Source: Tricholoma matsutake (lineage: Eukaryota > Basidiomycota > Agaricomycetes > Agaricales > Tricholomataceae). From it: 64,000 bases of DNA. A program made the translations under genes and the position numbers. Below, piece by piece: positions 12,107 to 22,631 of this stretch (within the stretch, counting starts at the first letter, position 1; every line of letters begins with the position of its first letter). The DNA is taken from NCBI GenBank assembly GCA_026075535.2, contig AP026547.1, positions 6,324,001 to 6,388,000 on the forward strand, given 5' to 3'. The notes under the pieces are model-generated. The model did not search any database. It had not been told where the DNA came from and saw only the letters and a program-made list of their open reading frames with translations.

Positions 12107-12267
12107 ACGCGTCGTCGCGTTTGGCACAGCTCGCTGACTGACCGGCTCCATCTCACATCCGTCTTACTCGACTCCGTTCTCAACGCGACTTCCTCAAACT
12201 TCTCTCCCTCGTCGTCCACGACGACGAGCGTATCTTGTCGCTCAGCTCACGCATCCACAACACGCGT
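12107..12267 (+). promoter_or_regulatory. MCB-like elements (ACGCGT) upstream of the Whi5/Nrm1-like gene
   Basis: Perfect ACGCGT hexamers lie at 12107-12112 and 12262-12267, with a near match TCGCGT at 12115-12120. ACGCGT is the MluI cell-cycle box bound by MBF in yeasts. The second site ends two bases before the ATG, so it could be transcribed 5' UTR. That a G1/S regulator carries them fits the known yeast arrangement in which NRM1 is itself an MBF target. Binding is not shown by sequence alone. Confidence 0.55.
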
Positions 12268-12269
12268 AA

Positions 12270-14164
12270 ATGGCGACCCCTTCCTCTTCAGCAACGTCGC
12301 CATCGCCGCCTATGGCTTACCTTCCTCATACAACTTTCCTACCTCCACACATCAACGCATCTGCGTTGCCAGACTCTCATGAGCGGGAACAGAGGAAGAA
12401 AGCCGTCCAGAAATTCTTGGCTAGGGCTGAGATTTCCATGGTATGTTATCATCCTCGTTTTTGACGCGTCCTTGCGCATGGATCATGAGTCACGCTTCAT
12501 ACACCATGCCAACTTTATTACTAGCTGTCCGCATTCCAGCCCTCTTTGTAACAGCGTTTCCTCCTACTCATCACTCCTAATCAACCCATAAACCGGATTG
12601 CTCACATAATCTACAGGTAACCCGTGCTCTACGAGCGCGCCTTTCGTACGCATCGTATAAAGCTGCTCACAATATCCACAACGTCCCTTTACGTGACTTG
12701 GAAGCACACACGCAAACTCATAGCCCGTCGTCCCCCTTTTCCCGCTCCATTGCGGCCAAACGTAAAGCTACTGGCATTAATAGCTACTACAACAACCCCA
12801 GTACCCAAGGTCCTAATGGGTTGGGTGCAGGGTCCAATACATCGAGGAAGGGTGGGTCAGGCACAATGGCACCCCCAGCGACGACCGCGTCTCCTCGGAC
12901 ATATCATCCCATGGTCAACGGTCATCCTAACCCCACTAGTGATCCCGGTCTCCCCTCCAAACCCACTTCCAGCCAGACTTTATACACTTCTATCCTGGCA
13001 CCTCCGTCTACTAAACAGGCACGGACCATACATAATGCAAATGATCCCCCGGTGCCTGCTCCCTTAAGGCCGATAGCGTCACCGAGATCGCGTGGTCCAA
13101 GATCGGCAGTCAAGAGCATCGCGGAAAGTACGCGCGCGCACACGAAAAATAGGCAACCTCATGGTGGTTCGCCTGCTAGACGTAAGGCCAAGCGTCCTTC
13201 AACCGATAAAGGAAAACAGAAGCAGAACAACGCTGGGATGAACGTTGATGCTGATGGAGACGTGGACATGAAGGCTGCTGCTACTCTGACGTCCCTGCTC
13301 CTACATCACAGACCTTCTATACCGGGTAGTGTATCATCACCAAGGTCTAGTATCGATGGTTCCGAAACAGGTTCTGCCTACTCGTATTCTCAATTTGCAC
13401 AGAGTTCCGCCCGGACCGCATCAGCATCTACATCAACGGCGGCTGATTCTTCCTTCCGACATCAAACGCCTCCTCCAAGCGCTAAACCTAACACCGCCAC
13501 AACACCACGACCTGCCCCAACCGACAATGAGGCTGCTGACCTTATGCTGTTTCTTGCCACATCCCCATCCCCAGCAAGACCTTCGAATAAAGAGTCTAGA
13601 GATGCCGATGCCTATCGTGTGCTGGGGGGTGGTTCTGGAGCGTTACGTGACAAAGGTCGAGTTCTATTCCCTTCAGTGACTGGAGACCCACCAGCCTCTG
13701 GAGGACCATCTCCACAGCAGATGCTATCGTTAGCTAGAGGTGGAGAGAGTAGCTTCACATCAAGTATATCCAGCATCGGAACTGACATGGGCATGAGAAG
13801 TAATGGCGATCCTTCTGCAAAACCCATGCCCCCGCCGCCACAACTGTTGCCTCCTGCTTCGTTGCCACTGTCATCTTCTTTACCTGGTAGTCCTAGCAGA
13901 AAGGACCTGAACGACAGTCCAAAGCCAAGTTCTATCCAAGGAGCAGTGGATTTCAATTTCAACGACTTCATCCATGTGTCTCCCTCGCCTTCCAGAGGCT
14001 CGATAGGTCAGGTACAAAAGTCGAACCTAGGTTTGCGAGCAGACGTAGGACGGAAGCTCTTCGAGGAGGAACAAATACGTCAATCCATGAATGGCACTCG
14101 GAGCCCAGGAAAACGAACGGGGAAGAGAAGTCCAGGCGCAGGGATTGATCTAATGCAGAGTTGA
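12270..14164 (+). CDS. Whi5/Nrm1-like G1/S transcriptional repressor
   Basis: Two exons, 12270-12440 and 12617-14164, joined in phase 0, give 572 residues. Across the junction the protein reads KKAVQKFLARAEISM then VTRALRARLSYASYKAA. This resembles the short conserved helix of the Whi5/Nrm1 family (Pfam Whi5), which binds and represses the SBF/MBF G1/S transcription factors. The rest is Ser/Pro/Thr-rich and probably disordered, with many SP and TP sites as expected of a CDK-regulated repressor. A basic patch (RRKAKRPSTDKGKQKQ) is near the middle. Close to the C-terminus is VDFNFNDFIHVSPSPSR, a candidate partner-binding motif. Two MCB boxes lie upstream. The family call rests on one short motif plus overall character, so it is moderate. 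Confidence 0.68.
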
Positions 14165-14963
14165 CTTGGATATCTCTCTTTTTTATCATTTTATTGCGAT
14201 CCAGCAGAACGAAACAATGAACATAGAACACGGGCGTCCTCAGCCATCCCTTCCAGTGTTGTCTTTCTCAAGGACCTCCTGTCTCCTGTTGTACTAATCA
14301 CGCGGAACCGCTGCACGTTGTACCACCACCAAAACCATCAGCATTCACTAGTCTACCATTGCCATTGCCATGATCTAGTCTTATCTATTTTGTACCTTGG
14401 TTTCTTCCCCAGCATCCCCGCGAATTCCCCAGCAAGTATCACCACAATGCAGTTACCTATCCTTATAAACACCCACGACCCATGACGAGGAACTTTTCCA
14501 CGCTATGTATGTGCAACGACGGCGTCAGTGTTGGTATGGTATTCCGAGAACGGACGGTCTCTCACACGTATTGAAGCCTTTTTTGATTGGTATCTGTTTC
14601 TTCTATTGCCATGTCACTCCCTCACGTTCATTTTTGGTGTTGTACTGTGATATCTAATCTTACTACCATCTTTTGTGTCCTTTTCCCCTTTTCTGCCCTT
14701 CTTACTCTTGGCGTACCAGCTATCCCTCCCTTTTGTAGTGCTAATGCATTCCGTCTTGTTTGGAATGTTGATGCCGTTACCTTCAAGCTTCATCTGAGCA
14801 TAACATTCCACTGGAGTTCCGCCTCATCATTCCCAAACCGCTGTGCTCATCAGGGCCGGAGTCTAACGAACTTCGGCCTCGCAGTACGCCCGCTGTGTCG
14901 ATTAAATTGCAACTGTTTGTCCTATTTGCCAAATCGTTGCCAAACAGGTGACTGATAACCACG
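14165..14963. other. Intergenic region, 3' UTR and promoter
   Basis: I see no supported gene. Open frames here are short and lack family resemblance. The region from about 14590 to 14950 is CT-rich, typical of fungal 5' leaders, and precedes the cytochrome b5 gene. Confidence 0.5.
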
Positions 14964-15722
14964 ATGACAACCTATTTTCGCAGCTGGTTCACCACAGGGA
15001 TATCTGCCACAGAGACGAAGAACGTCTCCTCAGATCCAGGATTCCCGAACCCAACAATTTCACCACCATCAGATGAAGAGGACGGATCTGATACAGAAAC
15101 TGAACAGCACGATGACTCGCCTCCTGCTTTTCCCAGTCTTTTGAGTGCCCAACGAACACAGTCTTCAGCTCCAACAGATGCTCAGCGTATGCCTCCTCCT
15201 CCCCTTCCACAAATTTCCCGACGCAACCTAGGCGCTACTTCCTCGTTAACACTCCCTCCCTCTACTAGCAAGCGTCCGCCCAAGAAACGTGAGAAGATAG
15301 CCCTCGCTCCTGGACATAGTCCCTTGGACTGGGCTAAATTAAAAGCTTCTGGTCGGGATCTCCGTGTATGTATACTTCGTCATATAGTTCAGTTCTTGCA
15401 CTCATGGCCTTCAGGGAGTCGAGACGCTGATGCGAATAACTCCCTCGATGTTGAAACAGCATAATAAACGAGACGACGCTTGGTCTGCGATCAATGACAA
15501 AGTGTACAATGTTACTCCCTATCTATCCTTTCACCCTGGAGGTGAGAAAGAGTTAATGCGTGTCGCTGGCCGAGACGGCACCAAACTATTTGGTGAGATT
15601 CATTTTTTCCTCCATTCAGTGGTTATTAAAACTGTTCAGCCTCAACGCATTCGTGGGTTAATGTGGATTTTATGCTCGATTCTTGCCTTGTTGGATTCTT
15701 GATTGCAGAACACTCTACATAG
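14964..15722 (+). CDS. Cytochrome b5-domain protein (Irc21/CYB5R4-N-terminal type)
   Basis: Exons 14964-15365, 15415-15592 and 15640-15722 give 220 residues in frame. The first ~120 residues are Ser/Pro-rich and lack a signal peptide. Residues ~120-220 form a cytochrome b5 heme domain with the block HSPLDWAKLKASGRDLR, then the VYNVTPYLSFHPGGEKEL segment, AGRDGTKLF, and THSWVNVDFML. The HPGG histidine and the histidine of HSWVN are the expected axial heme ligands. The final residues match the usual FLIAEHS-type end of this subfamily. No FAD/NAD reductase part follows, so it is a free soluble b5-type electron carrier, possibly serving lipid or sulfite chemistry; the partner is unknown. It converges on the minus-strand gene 72 bp away. 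Confidence 0.88.
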
Positions 15723-15794
15723 ACGTTTAATTTCCTAGCTCTTGCTCACAAGGCAGGCAGATTTCCTGTGAACATATCTCATCCTAAGGAATGT

Positions 15795-18242
15795 TCATTC
15801 ATTGTTATACGACGTGACCTCTACTACTGCAGACTTCATGTTTATTGATGCATTTTCCACATGCTCAGCCCAGTCAACGATCTCCCAATCAGCCGCAGCA
15901 GAGTTGGGGGGTTCCGTAGATGACGGCATGGCATGAAGAACAAAGATCTTATCTGCCAGATCGGTTAACTGTATGAGTCGCACTACATTTGTGCCTTCAC
16001 CAATACAACCTGTCACGTCGAGTGGAGGGTGGTTTTGTGTCTAGAAGCATATGATTAGCAAAGTTCATGTATTCATGCGCAGCAGCCCACCAGACGACGA
16101 GGTAGCCATGTTTTGCCAAAGCTCTTGTGAGAATTCACTTCGACTATAAGAGTACCTTGATAAGGCCATTCAGTATTGATATTTGATACTGCAGTTGCCA
16201 CATCTTGTGGAGTTGCCGTGCTAAGATTTGAAGTTTCATATATAGATTTGACACAACCGGTTGACAGACACATCAGCTGCAAACGAATTTTAGGCGAATG
16301 CTTTGGCAGAGTTTGAGAGGGCTGACTACAAATCGATATATTTGGACTGGTGAGCATTGAGGGGATAGCACCACGCTGCAGGAATATACTCACAGAGATT
16401 TCTCGTTGAGATCCCATTTTACAGCTGTCTCCCTATCAACTTCAAATTTATATTCGGTTGTACAGGCACCATTATGTCCGGTCTTCACAAACCACAAACC
16501 AGGAACGTTGTGACATGGTTTCAACCGGCCTGGTGTGTTGTCCTCAGATTGAACAGCATCGATGCTCAACCTTTTGTCCTCCCGGTTTGGGAGATACGAG
16601 TCATCAATTGAGGAAGGAGGTAGTGGCAAGATAGGCTCATGGTCCTTGGGGTCATTGATCACTTTATATGCATCATGGTTCGCATTTGGATAAGAGGTGG
16701 CGTCAAGGCCTTGATCAACAGAATACTGGGGAGAATATGATCGTGATCGTGAATGATCGTGAGCATGTCGGCGGCTGCCATTCAGGCTCGAAGGCGAAAT
16801 TTGTGATCGGCCAGACAAACGAGCCACACTGGGGCGTGAGGCATAGGGATGTGGAGAGTGTGGTGAGTAGTGGAGAGGAGACGACCAGGGAGATGGCGAA
16901 CGATGGTGCCGAAATGAGGAGCCGCGATCAGGAGTCGGTGGGGGGTGGCGACGAGGAGATGACGCACGGTAGTAAGGAGACCGCGAACGACGATCAGACG
17001 GAGAGCGTTGTCGAAGAGTCGTAGATGTGCGGGGAGGGCGCCAGTATTGTGATGAGCTTGGCGAATCACTTCTTCGTTTCCCCTCCCTGACACTAGATGG
17101 CGGGGTTGAGAAAAGCTCAGGACTCATTGGTATAGGTATCTCATTTGATTTCAAACCATGAGCACGATTAGTAGGTGGAAGCGCAGGTTGAGAGGGAAGC
17201 ACTTTCGACTGAGAAGGTGATGGAGTTGTAATGATAGCGTGTCCTGGAAGATTCTCCTCGCGTCTTGCCCTATAATTGCTCCCGTATGCTCTACCCTTAC
17301 CTTTGCGTGAAGGAGAAGAAGGCGGAGACATGGGCTTGCCGGGCGTCGGCGCGACCCCAGACGTCGTGCTCCATCCATTCTCCCGAAGTAACATCGCCTT
17401 CGGGCCTTTGGGGGGTTCTTTTGAGGAGCCTGAGAGCGGAGGTGTCGGGAGATATGAAATGGGCACCTCTCTGTTTTCAGACCTAGTGGCGCTTTGGGAC
17501 GTTGATGCAGTAGCTTCAGGTGCTGACCATGCGACGTATTCGCTACCATTCGCACGCTTGGAGGCTTCAACCCTACCGATGCCATAGTCAAATCGGTTTG
17601 ATGGTCCATCGGTTTTCAAGGCTTCGATCTCTCGTCGAACTGATTGCATCTTCCCCATGAATGATTCACAGAGCTCATCCGTGAGCAGAACCTTCGCGCC
17701 ATCTTGAATTCCTTCGGGCAGGGGATTGTCCGAAGGGTGCTCACGACGAAGCCGGATATTCTGCATTACTACAGAATGCAGGGCTTCCTTCCAACACGAA
17801 GTCAAAGTCGGAAGAACCCGAGGTCGATCCATACTCTGTTCTTCTGCGTGGGATGCGGAAGGAGGTCTCGAAGAAGTCGTGGATGAGATGCCACCTGGAT
17901 CGAGCTTGTCAGTAGGCACCTCGGATGCCACGAGACGAGGGGAAGACGATTCTTGTGTGCACAATAAGGGGTTCTCATGACGCAAAGGATCTGCTAGGTC
18001 TTCAAGGTTGGAAATCGTCGTACCTTGAATGTTCTAAACAATAAAGGAGGAAATCAGAACAGGAATTGACAGTTGGAAAAAGGACACGAAGTTATTTAAC
18101 ATACTGCAGACGAGTCGCCCCCGTGTAAAGACAGGTGTATGCTTGAGTGCGGGTCCAAGTTTGTGGGCGCCTGTGGCGTCGAGTTGCTCTTTTGATCACC
18201 AATCTTCACAACCTCGATTCGTTGTAATCTATGGAAGAGATC
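15795..18242 (-). CDS. Ser/Arg/Pro-rich protein with a C-terminal PINIT-like domain; 5' end uncertain
   Basis: Predicted coding exons, all on the minus strand, are about 18242-18105, 18033-16394, 16346-16091 and 16040-15795. The phases agree and the last exon stops with TGA at 15795. The middle is a long low-complexity region rich in Ser, Pro, Arg and Tyr. The C-terminal ~170 residues look folded. WPYQGTLIVEVN, then WLPRRL, then HPPLDVTGCIGEGTN followed by a hydrophobic strand recall the PINIT domain of SUMO E3 ligases. No SP-RING cysteines follow, so it is not a complete Siz/PIAS ligase. The PINIT reading is inference from pattern. No in-frame ATG is visible in the first exon, so a further 5' exon probably exists; the hAT element starting at 18491 lies just upstream and may have displaced the promoter. 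Confidence 0.65.
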
Positions 18243-18244
18243 TA

Positions 18245-18490
18245 GATTTCGGTTCCATTGACCATTGGCCGAAATTCTTGTCTCACGTGTTTTTGATCGA
18301 ATGAAAATTTCGAAAAATAAAATAAATTCAAAAATTCTGAAAAAATTCCTCCAACATTGTTTTCCGTTCTACGCCTGTGTGCAATGGTGTTCTTCAGCAG
18401 ATGAATTAACTGTATGTCACCTCCGAATCCGTTATTCGACGTTGGGACTTAGCATTTCCCGTAAACTTCCAGGAATCAACCTACTCACAT
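18245..18490. other. Upstream flank of the PINIT-like gene
   Basis: An AT-rich stretch with A-runs at 18300-18345; it probably holds the missing 5' exon and promoter of the minus-strand gene. It ends with the target duplication ACTCACAT of the following hAT element. Confidence 0.4.
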
Positions 18491-19857
18491 TAGGGCTGCG
18501 CACCGTCCGTATTACGGCCACGGCCGTACAACACACGGTAGTTTGACGGATACGGTAGACCGTACACCGTCCGTATATCTAACACCCAGGTACCAATACG
18601 GCCGTATTACGGTTGACGGAAATATAATAATACACAAAATTGAATATAACATTCCAGTACTATGCAGCGACAGGAGTTTGTTGTTTGCAATGGTCCAGAG
18701 TGTTTTATACATTGGAATTTTTATTCAGATAGTGTGAGGGATGATACAAATGTTCTTATTGAGATAAGTACAACTAACTGCCCTCGCACGCAGTGAGGGA
18801 AGGGGCTACAAAAATAATGAATGACAGAAAACAAAAAAAGCTCCCACGAAAAACGCGAGTTATTTGCCCTGGCCGTCTGGTAGCCGTCCATCCCCCCTCT
18901 CTGTTGCTCCCTGTTTCCACCCCGCAAGCAGTTGCCCGTGGCGGTGGTTGGGGGTGCTGTGGTGGTGGTGGTGGTGGTTCTCGTCCTCATCCTCCCCATC
19001 CTCCTCATTGTTGTGTTCACCCACCGTCTGTCGTTGTCGGGTACTCTCTCTGTCTCCGTCCCATCCCCACCGTCGTGGGGTCCGTTGCGCCGCTCGTTCT
19101 GGCCCTGCCACCCTGGTCGTCCCTGGTCATCCCCTCGTCGTTGTTCGGTTTCCTTTTGCTTGCGTCGCCGTGGTCATAATCCACAGCAAAAGTAGTCCAC
19201 CCTGCAAGCAGTAGCTCGCAGCGGTGGGGACGGGTGCTGGGTCTGGGTTGTTGTCATGCTCATCCCTGTCGTTCCCATCATCGTCGTCCTCTTCATTGTT
19301 GTTGTTGTGATTTAGTCGTCGGCATCCTTCGTCTTCATGCCCTTCTGCAGTCTCCTACACCCAAATGACGAGGCAGTCCTCAGCCAGCGGGTGGAGGTGC
19401 GTTGGTTGTCATTGTAGTGTCGTTGTTAGATAAAACCTGTAGATAATAACAATAGAGGTTAGTTGAATGAAGAAAATGAGAGAGGAGACATAAAAAACAC
19501 TTACCCAGGGTGGTCGTATTCCCACCATTTGTTCGTTCGGTGGTGGTGGTAGCCCTGCATTGTCATCGTCGTTGACTTACTGACAAGGCGAGCTCGCCGT
19601 TGTTGTCATCGTTGGGCTTATCTTCATTGACTGTTTGGTCATTGTGTGATCGAACTAAATAAATTTGTCAGCATTTCTATTTTTGACTGAGTGCTTATAG
19701 AAAGTGCCATATAACCGTATGCATGGCCGTAATGGCCATCTTTTGATGGTCAATACGGCATAAATCTGTACCGTACACTGTACCATCAAGGCAAGTCTCA
19801 AGGTCCTGACGGTACGGGTACCATAACCGTCAGTGTACGGCACGGTGCGCAGCCCTA
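18491..19857. mobile_element. hAT-like non-autonomous element, 1367 bp
   Basis: Terminal inverted repeats TAGGGCTGCGCACCG and CGGTGCGCAGCCCTA are flanked by a perfect 8-bp duplication ACTCACAT (18483-18490, 19858-19865). Both ends are packed with ACGG/CCGT motifs and palindromes such as CCGTATTACGG and ACGGCCGT, typical of subterminal transposase-binding repeats. The interior is GT/GC-skewed low-complexity DNA with a repeated unit containing GCAAGCAGT (near 18926 and 19205). The long open frames across 18790-19215 occur in all frames of this skewed DNA and are not convincing genes. No transposase domain is present. Confidence 0.92.
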
Positions 19858-19865
19858 ACTCACAT

Positions 19866-20137
19866 AAGGTAGAGGAAATCCATTATGCATCCAATGTCAC
19901 CTGATTTAGCATGATGAACATAACAAAAGTGCAAAAATTTGCATATCAAAGAAAGCATGTAAATTTCAAGCAATCTGCCACCACCAAAATTTTTATTTCC
20001 ACTTTATGAGTTTTCAGTGGTTGTACATTTTTGAGACAATTCAGCATGAATGATATGTGTTTTCAAGAGATTCTACAGTGTCTAAGTGGTATGAACACGT
20101 GATCAATTTAGATTGTGCTCACAGTCAATGTGCCACC
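19866..20137. other. Unique spacer between two hAT elements
   Basis: AT-rich, no gene recognised. It ends with TACATCGC at 20138-20145, the duplication for the next element. Confidence 0.45.
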
Positions 20138-20145
20138 TACATCGC

Positions 20146-20946
20146 TAGCATTTACAGGTCCGGTTCAGTCCAGTTTTTTATGTCTAAATGGGGCAACCGC
20201 AACCGCAACCGGTCCAAGACTGGCTGCATAGGACTGGTCCATATCAGTCCATGGACTGAAAAAAACCAGTTCGAACTGACTTTTTGTTGTAAAATTTGTT
20301 GTACCAATATAACCCATATATTTCTCAACAACTATTAACCGGACCATCTCACCATTACACAAGCAGTTGGATATTGTAATTCCCTGGTGACTGGTCTAAC
20401 TTCTAAGAGATTTCATCAAGATCTGACAGAGATATGACCGAAACAAAAGTACATTGTATTCCATGTTGTAGTTTGTAGTTTGTAGTTACAACTTGTTAGG
20501 GCTGTTAAATGAATCAAATACACATGGTATAGATGTTTATGTATGTTATTCCTTTGCCTTGGATAATGTCCAATTGTGCCCAACATTTTTGTAGCACAAG
20601 GTATAAACAGTACAGTCACAGCTGCTCAAATGACATCAAAATACTCACATCAAAATGTATTTTGTCATATCTCTCTCAGTTCTCAACCGTTTTTGATGGT
20701 CCATGGAACGAAATTGAAGTCATTATGTGTGGGAATCAGGGGGTATAGTGCACGTGACCTATAAACCGGTTGAAACCGGCTCGGATCGGGTTTCATCAGT
20801 TCAATGATATTTTTCAAAGCAAAAGACTGGCAACTGGACTGCAAAAGACTGGTCCTATAAATAGCCACCTGACAAACCAGACTTCAGTTCAATTCAGTCC
20901 AGTATCGGTCTTTTCCCAGTTCGTAGGACCGGACCTTTGAACACTA
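20146..20946. mobile_element. hAT-like MITE, 801 bp, diverged relative of the 839-bp family
   Basis: Ends are TAGCATTTACAGGTCC and GGACCTTTGAACACTA with a perfect 8-bp duplication TACATCGC (20138-20145, 20947-20954). It shares scattered blocks with the 839-bp family, including the ATATAACCCATAT stretch, the GTAATTCCC block and the terminal GGTCCAGT-type repeats, but is clearly diverged. Non-coding. Confidence 0.9.
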
Positions 20947-20954
20947 TACATCGC

Positions 20955-21495
20955 CAAACCCTCCTCCCTCAGGCATGGCCAGAGTGAAAAGGTGAAAGCT
21001 CAACCAGATCCTCAACCTAGGAAAGTGAGGCATCAAAACAAACAAGAAAAAGAAGCATCAAGAAGCTGAGGAGGAGAATGTGAGCCATTTTTGTCAGAGC
21101 CATTTTTGTCACAGATTGAAGGTTTCCTTACTGTCAGAACAGGTTCCACCTATAAGGGCAACCTTAGAGGCCACTTAATTAGTGGACTAGCAAAGGAAAA
21201 TCTGAAGTTAAAATTATGGTACATATTACAGGGAGTGGAGGCACACCTAGCAAAGGGAAATCTGAAGAGAAAACTCTAAGGACCCCTTTGCCAATGCCCA
21301 GTATATGTGAAGATTGCAAAAATCAAATAATAGAAAAGGCAGAGATAGGCAGATCAAGGCCACCAAATGACATCATACCAAGGGCTAGATGTCAGAAAGG
21401 GTACTCCACCTCTAAATATAAAACTGTCAACATGCACAAATGTGATAGAAAGGGAAATTAGTAATAAAATAAGGAAAAATCATAGAAAATGAAGA
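20955..21495. other. Probable remainder of element C's 3' LTR and flank
   Basis: No gene supported. Because 21496-21582 is shared with the opposite end of element C (43330-43411), part of this stretch is probably LTR, read on the minus strand, with a TTTATATTTA-like core near 21415. I could not fix the LTR's lower boundary or a target duplication. Confidence 0.4.
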
Positions 21496-21620
21496 ATAGG
21501 AGGAAATGAAGTGAGGAAAAATATAGGACAAATGTAAAGAATAGGAGAAACATATGGGGCACCCCCTAGTCCCCTTACATCACCCCCTCCCTAAGATGCA
21601 TCACCCCGATGCATTCGAAA

Positions 21621-22167
21621 TCACATAGACCCAAAGTCAGTGACTTGAATGCAACACAGTGCAGCAGTGTGCCGTCGGTGGAATTCCTTGACTAACCGAG
21701 GGGTGTTCACATTGGACTCCTCAACCCATGAGTTCTCCTCATACCCATAACCCTTCCAGTGCACCAAATACTGGAGTTTTCCTTGACACAACTGGCTGTC
21801 CAAGATCAACTCAACTTTATACTGGGGTTCTCCCTCAATCACTGTAGGTGGTGGTGGTGGACATGAATGGCATCCTGATCTGGGGGAGTTTGATGACATA
21901 GAAGACCAGGTGGAGTATGGACATGGAGGCTGGAAGGCACAGATGATAGGCATGCATTCCAACACACTTGACAATGGTGAAAGGTCCCAGGAAGCAATGG
22001 GTGAGTTTCTTGGACAGACGTGTGGTGGAGATGTCACTGGAGTCAAGATTAACTTGATCACCAATCTTGTACTAAGGGGCTGGAGAATGGCATTGATTAT
22101 AAAAGTGCACCATGTTGTCCTTCGCCTTCGCTAAGGCTGCCTTTGCCTCCTCCAAGCTATCCCTCAT
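21621..22167 (-). pseudogene. Element C integrase C-terminus with chromodomain
   Basis: Continues the frame of 32209-32355 after removal of element B (the junction reads ECM-RDSLEEAKAALAKAKDN). It contains the integrase tail and then a chromodomain with YKVELILDS, LQYLVHWKGYG, NSWVEE and a final FHRRH helix. Chromodomains in this position guide integration into histone-marked chromatin in chromoviruses. Several TGA stops separate the pieces. Confidence 0.85.
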
Positions 22168-22346
22168 TGTAGTAAACCGGAGGGTAGACTTAATTCACAC
22201 AAGGCAAGAACACGATTAACATATATTTTTGCAGGGTGTAGAAGTCTGCTGTAGTCATTAAACACCGTCCCTTATAAAGGGACCGGTGGCTGGAACAAAT
22301 ACTATATAATATATGTAAAGACTGGGCAACAGCCCAGATCACTACA
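22168..22346 (-). repeat. 3' LTR of element B (179 bp)
   Basis: Starts TGTAGTAAACCGG and ends GATCACTACA on the plus strand, with TGTAGT/ACTACA end symmetry. It contains TTATAAAGGG, a TATA-like core. The minus-strand purine tract AGAAGGGGAGAA (22347-22358) immediately precedes it in the element's own direction. Confidence 0.95.
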
Positions 22347-22631
22347 TTCTCCCCTTCTGGCTTGGACCCATGGTCCAAGCCAAAAACCCAAAGGAAACAA
22401 GATATGTACAAGAAGTCCAAAAGTATAATAAGACATCTTCGACCTAAGTGAGGACGGAGACAGAAAAGCAAGAGGGTAGAACAGTGATATCCAGTCCATG
22501 TCCGAGCGGGGTGGATGATTGGAATGTAGGATAATCTATTTTGTCTCCTCGCCAGGGCGAGGAGGGGAAGGGGGCAATGGAACCATGTCGGCCGGGTCAT
22601 TGAGATCCATACTGCATCCAAGCAGGGTGGA

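Noticed and set aside
16668..17587. Plus-strand frames of 70-120 codons
   Set aside because: Antisense to the Ser/Arg-rich exon of the PINIT-like gene; composition is explained by that exon.
18790..19215. Overlapping open frames on both strands inside the hAT element
   Set aside because: They arise from GT/GC-skewed low-complexity DNA, occur in many frames, and show no domain.
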